Below, one piece after another: positions 57,672 to 64,000 of a stretch of 64,000 nt of DNA. A program made the translations under genes and the position numbers. The notes beneath the pieces are model-generated. The model was given only the letters and a program-made list of their open reading frames with translations. It did not search any database and had not been told where the DNA came from. Numbering within the stretch: position 1 is the stretch's first letter; every line of letters starts with the position of its first letter. Source of the DNA: Aeromicrobium ginsengisoli. GTDB lineage: Bacteria > Actinomycetota > Actinomycetes > Propionibacteriales > Nocardioidaceae. Location: the NCBI RefSeq assembly GCF_004134905.2, contig NZ_SDPQ02000001.1:248001-312000 (forward strand). Direction: 5' to 3'.

Positions 57672-58787
57672 TCAGGCCTGCGGCGGCTCGGGTGCCGCAG
57701 GCGGCTCAGGCGTACCGGTTTCGGGCTGAGCCGGCGGCGCACCCGCACTGGGGCTCACCGGGCTCTCCGCAGCCTTGGCGGCGTCGAGCGCCTCCTGCAC
57801 GGCGTCAGCGGTGGCCTGCTCGTCAGGAGCGTCGTCGACGATCGGCGCGTCGAAGTCGACCCGCGTCTTGCTGCCGCCTCCGTCGACCGGGATCTTGCCG
57901 AGCGTGCCGCCCAGTGTGCCCAGCGCCTTGGTCAGCTCGGCCGGGATGATCCACGTCGTGGCGTTGTCGCCCTCAGCGATCTTGGGGAGCATCTGGAGGT
58001 ACTGGTAGGACAGCAGCTTCTGGTCGGGGTTGCCGTCGTGGATGGCCTGGAAGACCGTCTGGATGGCCTGTGCCTCACCCTGCGACCGCAGGATCTGCGC
58101 CTGGCGATCGGCCTGGGCCGTGAGGATCTGCGCCTGGCGCTGACCCTCGGCGGTGAGGATCGCGGACTGCTTCTGGCCCTCGGCGGTCAGGATCGCCGAC
58201 TGGCGCTCGCCCTCGGCCGTGAGGATCGCGGCACGCTTGTTGCGCTCGGCGCGCATCTGCTGCTCCATCGCGTCGATGATCGACGGCGGCGGGTCGATGC
58301 CCTTGAGCTCGACACGGTTGACGCGGATGCCCCACTTGCCGGTCGCGCTGTCGAGCTCGCCACGCAGGCCGGAGTTGATCTGGTCGCGACTGGTCAGGGC
58401 GTGCTCGAGGCTCATGCCACCCGTGATGTTGCGCAGCGTCGTCATGGTGAGCTGCTCGATCGCCTGGATGTAGTTGGCGATCTCGTAGGTCGCGGCGATC
58501 GGGTCGGTGACCTGGAAGTAGATGACCGTGTCGATCGACACCACGAGGTTGTCCTCGGTGATGACGGGCTGCGGCGGGAACGAGACGACCTGCTCGCGCA
58601 GATCGATGACGTAGCGCACCTTGTCGATGAACGGCACGACGATGTTGAGGCCGGCCGACAGGGTCGTGCGGTACTTGCCGAACCGTTCGACGATCCCGGC
58701 ACGCGCCTGAGGCACGATCTTGACCGTCATCGAGACGAAGACGATCGCCAGGACGGCGATGAGGATGAGCACGATCAGTGCTGTCAT
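57672..58787 (-). CDS. SPFH/band-7 membrane protein
   Basis: The 371-residue protein has an N-terminal transmembrane helix (ALIVLILIAVLAIVFVS), the SPFH domain (VVPFIDKVRYVIDLREQ), and then a coiled coil built of four near-identical ten-residue units of the type AILTAEGQ-Q-S from about residue 185. A Pro/Ala-rich tail follows. It forms membrane-bound oligomers, probably with the adjacent NfeD protein; the stop of NfeD directly abuts its start. Confidence 0.92.
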   Translation of the reverse strand: MTALIVLILIAVLAIVFVSMTVKIVPQARAGIVERFGKYRTTLSAGLNIVVPFIDKVRYVIDLREQVVSFPPQPVITEDNLVVSIDTVIYFQVTDPIAATYEIANYIQAIEQLTMTTLRNITGGMSLEHALTSRDQINSGLRGELDSATGKWGIRVNRVELKGIDPPPSIIDAMEQQMRAERNKRAAILTAEGERQSAILTAEGQKQSAILTAEGQRQAQILTAQADRQAQILRSQGEAQAIQTVFQAIHDGNPDQKLLSYQYLQMLPKIAEGDNATTWIIPAELTKALGTLGGTLGKIPVDGGGSKTRVDFDAPIVDDAPDEQATADAVQEALDAAKAAESPVSPSAGAPPAQPETGTPEPPAAPEPPQA

Positions 58788-59240
58788 TCAGGACTCCTTG
58801 ATGGTGACGACGGCGGTGGCGCCGTCAATCCGGGTGACGAGGACTTCGGTGCCAGTGTCGTACGTCTGACGGTCGTCGGCCGCGCGGGCGGACCAGACCT
58901 CACCGGCGAGCTGGATGCGGCCGTGCGTGCCGCCGACGGGCTCGAGGACGACTGCCGAGCGGCCGACGAGCGCGTCATGCCCGGTCATGAGCGTCGGACC
59001 GTCGTGCAGGCGCTCGACCAGAGGAGGCCTGACGAGGAACAGCATCGCCACGGCCACCAGCGCGAACACCACGATGGCGAGATAGACATTGACCCCGAAC
59101 GCCGTGGCGAGCGCAGCCGCCAGCGCTCCGATGCCGAACATCAGCAGCACCAGGTCGAGGCTCAGCAGCTCGACGATGACCAGCAGGAGCGCGATCGCGA
59201 GCCATACAGCCCAACCGTTGTCGATCAGCCAGTCGTTCAT
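58788..59240 (-). CDS. NfeD-family membrane protein
   Basis: The 150-residue protein has three to four transmembrane segments and a C-terminal OB-fold (VGRSAVVLEPVGGTHGRIQLAGEVWSA), the NfeD pattern. NfeD proteins work with SPFH partners in membrane organisation. It starts with ATG overlapping the ABC ATPase stop (ATGA). Confidence 0.9.
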   Translation of the reverse strand: MNDWLIDNGWAVWLAIALLLVIVELLSLDLVLLMFGIGALAAALATAFGVNVYLAIVVFALVAVAMLFLVRPPLVERLHDGPTLMTGHDALVGRSAVVLEPVGGTHGRIQLAGEVWSARAADDRQTYDTGTEVLVTRIDGATAVVTIKES

Positions 59241-60067
59241 GATGCCTCCCCTGTGCCATCGCCGCGATCCGCGCGATGTCCGTATGCTGCCCGGCGAGCG
59301 TTGTAGCGGCCACCTTCGTGCTGGAGCTGGATGCGTGACCCGAAGGTCGTGCTGAGTGTCTCGCCCGTGAGCGTCGACTCGATCGGCCCCTGCGCCACCA
59401 CCCTGCCATCTCGGAGCATGAGTACGTGGGTGAATCCGACGGGAATCTCCTCGACGTGGTGCGACACCATCACCAGCACCGGCGCGTCCTTGGCGAGCGA
59501 CAGCACCTCGAGGCTCGCCATGAGGTCCTCGCGGGCACCGAGGTCAAGGCCGGCAGCGGGCTCGTCGAGCAGCAGCAGCTCGGGATCGGTCATCAGTGCA
59601 CGGGCGATCAGGACCCGCTTGCGCTCGCCCTCGGACAGGGTGCCGAACGTACGGTTGGCCAGCCCCGTGATGCCCATCTCGCCCATCATCTGGGTGGCGC
59701 GGCGGTAGTCCTCCTCGTCGTACCGCTCCTGCCAGCGGCCGAGCACGGCGTGGGCCGCCGACACGATCGTGTTGCCGACGGACTCCGTGGGCGGGATGAG
59801 GTCGGCGACCGCGGTGCTGGTGTGGCCGATGCGGGTGCGCAGCTCGAAGATGTCGACCTTGCCGAGCTTGCTGCCGAGGATGCGGACCTTGCCCTTGGAC
59901 GGGTGCATCGCGGCGCTGATGATCTGCAGCAGCGTCGTCTTGCCGGCGCCGTTGGGCCCGAGGACGACCCACCGTTCGCCCTCCTCGACCGTCCAGCTGA
60001 CGTCTTCGAGCAGGACCTTGCCGGGCCGTACGACACTCACCTTCGAGAGCTCGAAAGCGGCAGGCAT
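59237..60067 (-). CDS. Stand-alone ABC ATPase
   Basis: The 276-residue ATPase has Walker A GPNGAGKTT, the signature LSEGERKR (a variant of LSGGQ), Walker B LLLLDEPAAGLD and an H-loop VSHHVEE. No membrane partner gene is adjacent. Instead it is coupled to NfeD and SPFH, so it may act with them. Start ATG at 60067 with AGGAG at good distance; an earlier in-frame GTG is less likely. Confidence 0.9.
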   Translation of the reverse strand: MPAAFELSKVSVVRPGKVLLEDVSWTVEEGERWVVLGPNGAGKTTLLQIISAAMHPSKGKVRILGSKLGKVDIFELRTRIGHTSTAVADLIPPTESVGNTIVSAAHAVLGRWQERYDEEDYRRATQMMGEMGITGLANRTFGTLSEGERKRVLIARALMTDPELLLLDEPAAGLDLGAREDLMASLEVLSLAKDAPVLVMVSHHVEEIPVGFTHVLMLRDGRVVAQGPIESTLTGETLSTTFGSRIQLQHEGGRYNARRAAYGHRADRGDGTGEAS

Positions 60068-60147
60068 ACACACTCCTGGTCGTAGTTGGTGGCGGTGGAG
60101 TCAACCTATCGCGGCCACGCTCGGCGTCAGCGATAGCCTCGGGTGCG

Positions 60148-61353
60148 ATGACTGATCCCGTGCCCACTCTGCACTTCAACGATCCGACCGTCCTGGTCAC
60201 CCTCACGGGCCCCGACCAGAGCGGTGTGACGACGCGCCTGTTCGCCGACCTCGAGCCGTACGGTGTGGAGGTCATCGACGTCGAGCAGCTCGTCGTACGC
60301 GGTCGCCTGATCCTCAGCGCCCTGCTGACCGTGCCCGAGGACACCGCGCACCTCGAGGTCACGGTCCACGAGGTCGGCGCGGCGTTCGGGCTCGAGGTCA
60401 CGGTCGAGTACGGCACCGGCGACAACCGGGCCCGCAGGGTCGGTCGCGCGCAGGTCGTCATCCTCGGCGCCCCCCTGCGTCCCGCGGCGATGGCGGCGCT
60501 GGCCCAGCGGATCAAGGACGACGGCGGCAACATCGACCGCATCGTGCGCATGGCCCGCTATCCGGTGACCGCGATCCGCATGGAGGTCTCCGGTGCGGAT
60601 CCGGACCAGCTGCAGGCCGATCTCGCCGCGGTCGCGTTCGAGCAGGGCGTCGACGTCGCGGTGCAGGAGAACGGCATCCTGCGACACGCCCAGCGCCTCG
60701 TCGTGATGGATGTCGACTCGACGCTGATCCAGGGCGAGGTCATCGAGATGATCGCCGCCCATGCGGGCTTCGAGGCCGAGGTCGCCGCCGTGACGGAGTC
60801 GGCGATGCGCGGGGAGCTGGACTTCACGGAGTCGCTGCACGCACGCGTGGCGTTGCTCGAAGGGGTTTCCGAGTCAGCTCTCGACGAGGTCTACGACTCC
60901 CTGACATACGCCCCGGGCGCCCGCACCATGATCCGTACGCTCAAGCGTCTCGGCTACCGGTTCGCGCTGGTCAGCGGCGGGTTCACCCGCATCATCGAGA
61001 GGATCGCCGCCGAGCTCGACATCGACTACTACGCCGCCAACGAGCTCGAAGTCGTCGACGGTCGACTGACCGGCAAGATCGTCGGCGACATCGTCGACCG
61101 GGCCGGCAAGGCCGAGGCGCTGCGGCACTTCGCCGAGCAGGCACGCATCTCGGTCAAGAACACCGTGGCCATCGGCGACGGCGCCAACGACCTGGACATG
61201 CTCGCGGCGGCCGGCCTCGGCATCGCCTTCAACGCCAAGCCGCTCGTCCGCGACCAGGCGCGAACCTCGGTCAACGTGCCGTACCTCGACGCGATCGTCT
61301 ACCTGCTCGGCATCACGCGCGAAGAGGTCGAAGCCGCCGACGCCGCTGACTAG
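60148..61353 (+). CDS. serB: Phosphoserine phosphatase
   Basis: The 401-residue enzyme makes serine from phosphoserine in the last step of serine synthesis. It has two N-terminal ACT domains (residues 1-165), then the HAD motif VVMDVDSTLIQGE (nucleophile Asp188, Asp190), ALVSGGF and AIGDGANDLDML. The tandem ACT layout is the actinobacterial form (as SerB2). It ends in the CTAG shared with the arsR gene. Confidence 0.95.
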   Translation: MTDPVPTLHFNDPTVLVTLTGPDQSGVTTRLFADLEPYGVEVIDVEQLVVRGRLILSALLTVPEDTAHLEVTVHEVGAAFGLEVTVEYGTGDNRARRVGRAQVVILGAPLRPAAMAALAQRIKDDGGNIDRIVRMARYPVTAIRMEVSGADPDQLQADLAAVAFEQGVDVAVQENGILRHAQRLVVMDVDSTLIQGEVIEMIAAHAGFEAEVAAVTESAMRGELDFTESLHARVALLEGVSESALDEVYDSLTYAPGARTMIRTLKRLGYRFALVSGGFTRIIERIAAELDIDYYAANELEVVDGRLTGKIVGDIVDRAGKAEALRHFAEQARISVKNTVAIGDGANDLDMLAAAGLGIAFNAKPLVRDQARTSVNVPYLDAIVYLLGITREEVEAADAAD

Positions 61354-61658
61354 CTGCCGAGCACGGAGTCGAGCAGGCCCGGGAACCGGACGTCGAGCTC
61401 GTCCTTGCGGAGGCTGACGAGGCGGCCGCGACCGTTGGGGACGTTGCGGACGATGCCGGCCTCACGGAGCACCTTCATGAGGTGCGACTTGGTGGACTTG
61501 GGCAGGCCGGGGTTGGTCGCACCGCAGGCCGCCATGTCGAGAGGGCCAGCGGCGACCTCCCGCACGATCTCGAGCCGCGCCGGGTCACTGAGGGCGAACA
61601 GCACGTCGGTCAGCGTGATGTCCTCGATCGCCGGGTGTTCCAGCTCATACGTCGCCAT
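61350..61658 (-). CDS. ArsR-family transcriptional regulator
   Basis: The 102-residue regulator has the winged helix LFALSDPARLEIVREVA, then PKSTKSHLMKVLREAGIVRN. Cys residues are few (one Cys in the helix region), so it may not sense metals. It is divergent from the MFS exporter, with two matching inverted repeats between. A TATTAT -10 element (61665-61670, minus strand) is 7 bases from its ATG, so its mRNA is probably leaderless. Confidence 0.9.
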   Translation of the reverse strand: MATYELEHPAIEDITLTDVLFALSDPARLEIVREVAAGPLDMAACGATNPGLPKSTKSHLMKVLREAGIVRNVPNGRGRLVSLRKDELDVRFPGLLDSVLGS

Positions 61659-61659
61659 G

Positions 61660-61677
61660 GTTCGATAATACTTGAAC
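61660..61677. promoter_or_regulatory. Operator 1 (GTTC-N10-GAAC)
   Basis: GTTC-GATAATACTT-GAAC starts next to the arsR ATG and covers both the arsR -10 and the exporter -35. Its form equals operator 2 at 61705-61722 with 45 bases between centres. Confidence 0.6.
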
Positions 61678-61700
61678 AGTTGTGACGACCGGCGTAACGT
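61672..61700 (+). promoter_or_regulatory. Predicted promoter of the MFS exporter
   Basis: TTGAAC (61672-61677) and TAACGT (61695-61700) are separated by 17 bases. Operator 1 covers the -35 and operator 2 covers the start site region, which suits repression by the ArsR protein. Confidence 0.55.
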
Positions 61701-61704
61701 GATG

Positions 61705-61722
61705 GTTCCAATCTTTTCGAAC
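61705..61722. promoter_or_regulatory. Operator 2 (GTTC-N10-GAAC)
   Basis: GTTC-CAATCTTTTC-GAAC, extended to TGGTTC/GAACCA, lies just after the predicted -10 of the exporter and before its AGAGGA ribosome site. Confidence 0.6.
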
Positions 61723-61743
61723 CAAATTGCTCCAGAGGAATTC

Positions 61744-62946
61744 ATGACCGTCACGCTTGATGCCCCTCAGCTCGTACGCCGCAGCAGCGCCGCTTTCGCT
61801 CTGGGCCTGTTCGCCTTCGTCGCGATGATGATCGGCGCGAGCGCGCCGTCGCCGTTCTACCCCGTCCTCCAGCAGGAGCTCGGCTTCTCGTCGGCCACGC
61901 TGACTGGCATTTTCGCGGTCTACGCGATCGCGCTCCTCGTGACGCTGCTCGTGACCGGCTCGCTCTCGGACCACATCGGCCGCCGCCCGATGATCTCGGT
62001 GGGGTTCGCGGTGCTGGCCCTCAGCATGGTCGTGTTCTGGCACGCGGACTCAGTCGGGGCGCTGTTCCTTGCGCGCACGGCCCAGGGTGCGGCCAGCGGC
62101 CTGCTGATGTCGTCGCTGAGCGCGGCGGTCGTCGACCTGGAGCCCGAACACCGGCCCGGTGCGGCGGCGACGTTCAACAGTGTGAGCCCGCTCGCGGGTC
62201 TGGCGCTCGGTGCCCTGTTCGGCGGCATCGTCCTCGACCAGTCGTCGCAGCCGCTGGTCGCGGTGTTCGGAACCCTGACGGCCGTGTACGTCCTGCTCGC
62301 GGCGATCGTGTGGCTGCTGCCGGAGACCTCGCCGCGTCGTGAAGGACTGCTGCACTCGCTGCGCCCCCGGGTCGGCGTCCCGGTCGCCGCTCGTCCGGCC
62401 TTCCTCCGCAGCACCCCGGCGCTGGTCGCCGGCTGGGCCACCGGTGGGCTCTACCTCTCGCTCGGCGCACCCATCGCAGCTCGCGAGCTCGGCGGGACGG
62501 ACCACATCGAGCAAGGGCTCGTCGTCACGGTGCTGACCGGTGTCGGCGCCATAGCCTGCTACGTCGCTCGCCGAGCGCCGTCGCGAAGCATCACGATCTT
62601 CGGCACGTCGGCGCTCGCGCTCGGTACCGTCCTGTCGCTGGTCGCCCTCGCCGCCGGATCCCTGTGGGGGTTCCTCGCTGCGGCCGTCATCGGCGGTGCA
62701 GGCTTCGGCACGGCGTTCCTCGGCATCATGCGGTCGATCACGCCGGTCGTCGGCCCTCACGAGCGGGGCGAGCTGTTCGCCGCCGTGTTCGTCGTGAGCT
62801 ACCTGGCGTTCGGCATCCCCGCAGTTGCTGCCGGCATCGCGGCGCCGCACATCGGCCTGGCCACCACCACGTACGTGTACGGCGGCCTCGTGGTCGTGCT
62901 GTCAGCCGCCGCTGCCGGTCTGCGCAGGTTCGGGTCGACGGATTAG
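61744..62946 (+). CDS. MFS transporter controlled by the ArsR gene
   Basis: The 400-residue 12-helix protein has GSLSDHIGRRPMISVG (motif A) and PETSPRREG between its halves. It starts with ATG after AGAGGA. Its position behind the ArsR operators suggests an inducible exporter for a drug-like or toxic compound; the substrate is unknown. Confidence 0.9.
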   Translation: MTVTLDAPQLVRRSSAAFALGLFAFVAMMIGASAPSPFYPVLQQELGFSSATLTGIFAVYAIALLVTLLVTGSLSDHIGRRPMISVGFAVLALSMVVFWHADSVGALFLARTAQGAASGLLMSSLSAAVVDLEPEHRPGAAATFNSVSPLAGLALGALFGGIVLDQSSQPLVAVFGTLTAVYVLLAAIVWLLPETSPRREGLLHSLRPRVGVPVAARPAFLRSTPALVAGWATGGLYLSLGAPIAARELGGTDHIEQGLVVTVLTGVGAIACYVARRAPSRSITIFGTSALALGTVLSLVALAAGSLWGFLAAAVIGGAGFGTAFLGIMRSITPVVGPHERGELFAAVFVVSYLAFGIPAVAAGIAAPHIGLATTTYVYGGLVVVLSAAAAGLRRFGSTD

Positions 62947-63045
62947 AGGTTGCGCTGCGGCGTCGGCGTACGAGGTTTCGTCACCTGACGCCTTCGGCGT
63001 GATCGCTCAACCTGAGTTCACGCTCGCTCGCAGAGCTCGCTCGGT
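62947..63045. repeat. Gap with small hairpins between convergent genes
   Basis: The 99-base gap contains ACGCC-TTC-GGCGT (62988-63000) inside the looser pair AGGTT/AACCT (62973-63013), and the 19-base repeat at 63024-63042. It may terminate both convergent transcripts. Confidence 0.45.
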
Positions 63046-63261
63046 TTACTCATCGTCCTCGAGGCGGAAGCCGAGCTTCATCGTCACCTGGTAGTGCGAG
63101 ACCTCGGTGTCGGTGACCTGTCCGCGGATGTCGGTGACCTCGAACCAGTCGAGGTGGCGCAGGGTCTTGCCGGCTCGCTTGATGCCGTTGTCGACGGCCT
63201 CGGTGATGCCGTCGGAAGAGGTGCCGACGATCTCGGTCACGCGGTATGTGCGATCAGTCAT
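63046..63261 (-). CDS. Dodecin (flavin-binding)
   Basis: The 71-residue protein has TYRVTEIVGTSSDGITEAVDN and HLDWFEVTDIRG, with the flavin-stacking Trp39. Twelve copies form a hollow sphere that stores or protects flavin or coenzyme A. ATG start. Confidence 0.93.
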   Translation of the reverse strand: MTDRTYRVTEIVGTSSDGITEAVDNGIKRAGKTLRHLDWFEVTDIRGQVTDTEVSHYQVTMKLGFRLEDDE

Positions 63262-63324
63262 GCCCCGAGCGTACGACCCCGGACTCCATCCGGCGGACGC
63301 GCCTGTGCGACGTAGAGTGGAGGT

Positions 63325-63660
63325 GTGCCCACAGAACCGCGGAAGCAGCAGGTCTTCTCGATCACGACTGCGGCCGAGTCGCAAAGTGCCGACCGAGGTC
63401 GGCGCGAGCGACGCTACGCGATCTCGATGGGCATCCGGACCGTCTGCTTCATCGGTGGGGTCATCGTCCTGACGGCCGTGCCGTCGCCGTGGTCCCGTCT
63501 CGGCTGGATCCTGTTCGTCGGCGCGGTGTTCCTGCCCTACACCTCAGTGGTCCTGGCCAACTCCGGCGTGCGCAAGAAGGGCTCAGGACCGTCGCCGTTC
63601 GGCCCGGAGGCCAAGGGCCAGATCGAACCACCCGCGGCTCCCCCGCTCGACCGTGAGTGA
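63325..63660 (+). CDS. DUF3099 membrane protein
   Basis: The 111-residue protein has an N-terminal charged part, two transmembrane helices (MGIRTVCFIGGVIVLTAV and LGWILFVGAVFLPYTSVVLA) and a Pro-rich tail, fitting DUF3099. GTG start follows GGAGG closely. Function unknown. Confidence 0.85.
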   Translation: MPTEPRKQQVFSITTAAESQSADRGRRERRYAISMGIRTVCFIGGVIVLTAVPSPWSRLGWILFVGAVFLPYTSVVLANSGVRKKGSGPSPFGPEAKGQIEPPAAPPLDRE

Positions 63661-63841
63661 CGTCCTGACCTGCTCGGCCAAGGGCTGCACCGTCGAGGCG
63701 CAGCACCAGCTGCTGTGGAACAACCCCAAGATCCACACGCCTGACCGGCGCAAGATCTGGCTCGCCTGCGACGAGCACGAGGAGTCGCTGCGCTCATTCC
63801 TGTCGGCCCGTGGCTTCTGGAAAGAGACGCAGCCGGTCTAG
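63653..63841 (+). CDS. Small zinc-binding-type protein
   Basis: A 62-residue protein with Cys7, Cys12, Cys39 and His42 arranged as two metal-ligand pairs (C-x4-C and C-x2-H). It overlaps the DUF3099 gene by 8 bases and ends in the CTAG shared with moaA. No function recognised, but it may bind zinc and assist another protein. Confidence 0.75.
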   Translation: MSDVLTCSAKGCTVEAQHQLLWNNPKIHTPDRRKIWLACDEHEESLRSFLSARGFWKETQPV

Positions 63842-64000
63842 CCGCCGATCGACGACATCGGCCGCGACGACTGCAGGAAGGTCGGGTCGTCGATGCCGTG
63901 ACCCGGCAGCTTGGTCATCATCGCGGCGGCCCAGCGACGCGCGATCTCCTCGTCGGAAGCGCCCGTGCGCAGCGCTGTCCGCAGGTCGGACTCCTCGCGC
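63838..64000 (-). CDS. moaA: GTP 3',8-cyclase MoaA, C-terminal end (runs off window)
   Basis: The last 53 residues end in KLPGHGIDDPTFLQSSRP followed by MSSIGG. The GHGID...FLQ...M-IGG pattern and the terminal GG, which takes part in catalysis, are those of MoaA, the radical-SAM enzyme at the start of molybdenum cofactor synthesis. The rest lies beyond the window edge. Confidence 0.85.
   Translation of the reverse strand, partial: REESDLRTALRTGASDEEIARRWAAAMMTKLPGHGIDDPTFLQSSRPMSSIGG

Overview
The window is a GC-rich (by eye about 68%), densely packed chromosomal segment from an actinobacterium. It carries a mycothiol ligase (MshC), the proteasomal ATPase ARC/Mpa with its terminal QYL, a PAC2-family protein, mycobacterial-type FadE23/FadE24 and DinB2. 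GTG starts are common, several genes look leaderless, and many genes overlap by 1-8 bases. Order and family content fit the Propionibacteriales (Nocardioidaceae such as Nocardioides or Aeromicrobium). That placement is an inference; no rRNA gene is present.

Layout. 1-3.5 kb: a TetR regulator cut by the window edge, an EamA exporter with a palindromic operator between them, a large DHA2-type exporter and an acetyltransferase. 3.5-23.8 kb: a housekeeping block resembling the M. tuberculosis Rv2115c-Rv2141c region (mpa, trmI, RecB-like nuclease, metH, PAC2, mshC, uppP, M20 peptidase). It is interrupted by an M50 protease, a coupled pair encoding an 865-residue unassigned protein and a lipoprotein, a CorA transporter, and an ankyrin gene flanked by a decayed copy of the corA 3' end. 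23.8-27.4 kb: a SRPBCC protein divergent from a CoxD/CoxE-like AAA plus VWA pair, and an SDR. 27.4-39.7 kb: lipid and general metabolism (PAP2 enzyme, MFS, metallo-beta-lactamase-fold protein, NnrD, histidine phosphatase, PlsC-type acyltransferase, secreted beta-propeller, SNF2 helicase, DinB2, RibD-C/DHFR-like and DUF1003 proteins). 39.7-43.3 kb: a second AAA plus VWA pair and a tRNA-Leu(GAG). 43.3-43.8 kb: a less GC-rich, gene-free stretch with a perfect hairpin and a helically phased row of DnaA-box-like 9-mers. 43.8-57.6 kb: DUF445, zinc peptidase, CPBP protease, HrpA, FKBP, zinc alcohol dehydrogenase, MarR, FadE23/24, peptide deformylase, SpoU methyltransferase and a PEBP protein. 57.6-64 kb: SPFH-NfeD-ABC ATPase operon, SerB, an ArsR regulator with two matching operators divergent from an MFS exporter, dodecin, DUF3099, a small zinc-binding protein and the end of moaA.

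How the genes work together. The best supported functional units are regulator/exporter pairs (TetR/EamA, ArsR/MFS), coupled enzyme pairs (FadE24-FadE23, AAA-VWA twice, SPFH-NfeD-ABC), and the conserved block around mpa and mshC that serves protein turnover, tRNA modification, methionine and mycothiol synthesis and cell-wall lipid recycling. No transposase, phage gene or CRISPR array was seen. The most unusual signals are at DNA level: strong over-use of the palindrome CGTACG, six convergent gene pairs that share a single CTAG, several long perfect hairpins, and the phased DnaA-like boxes.
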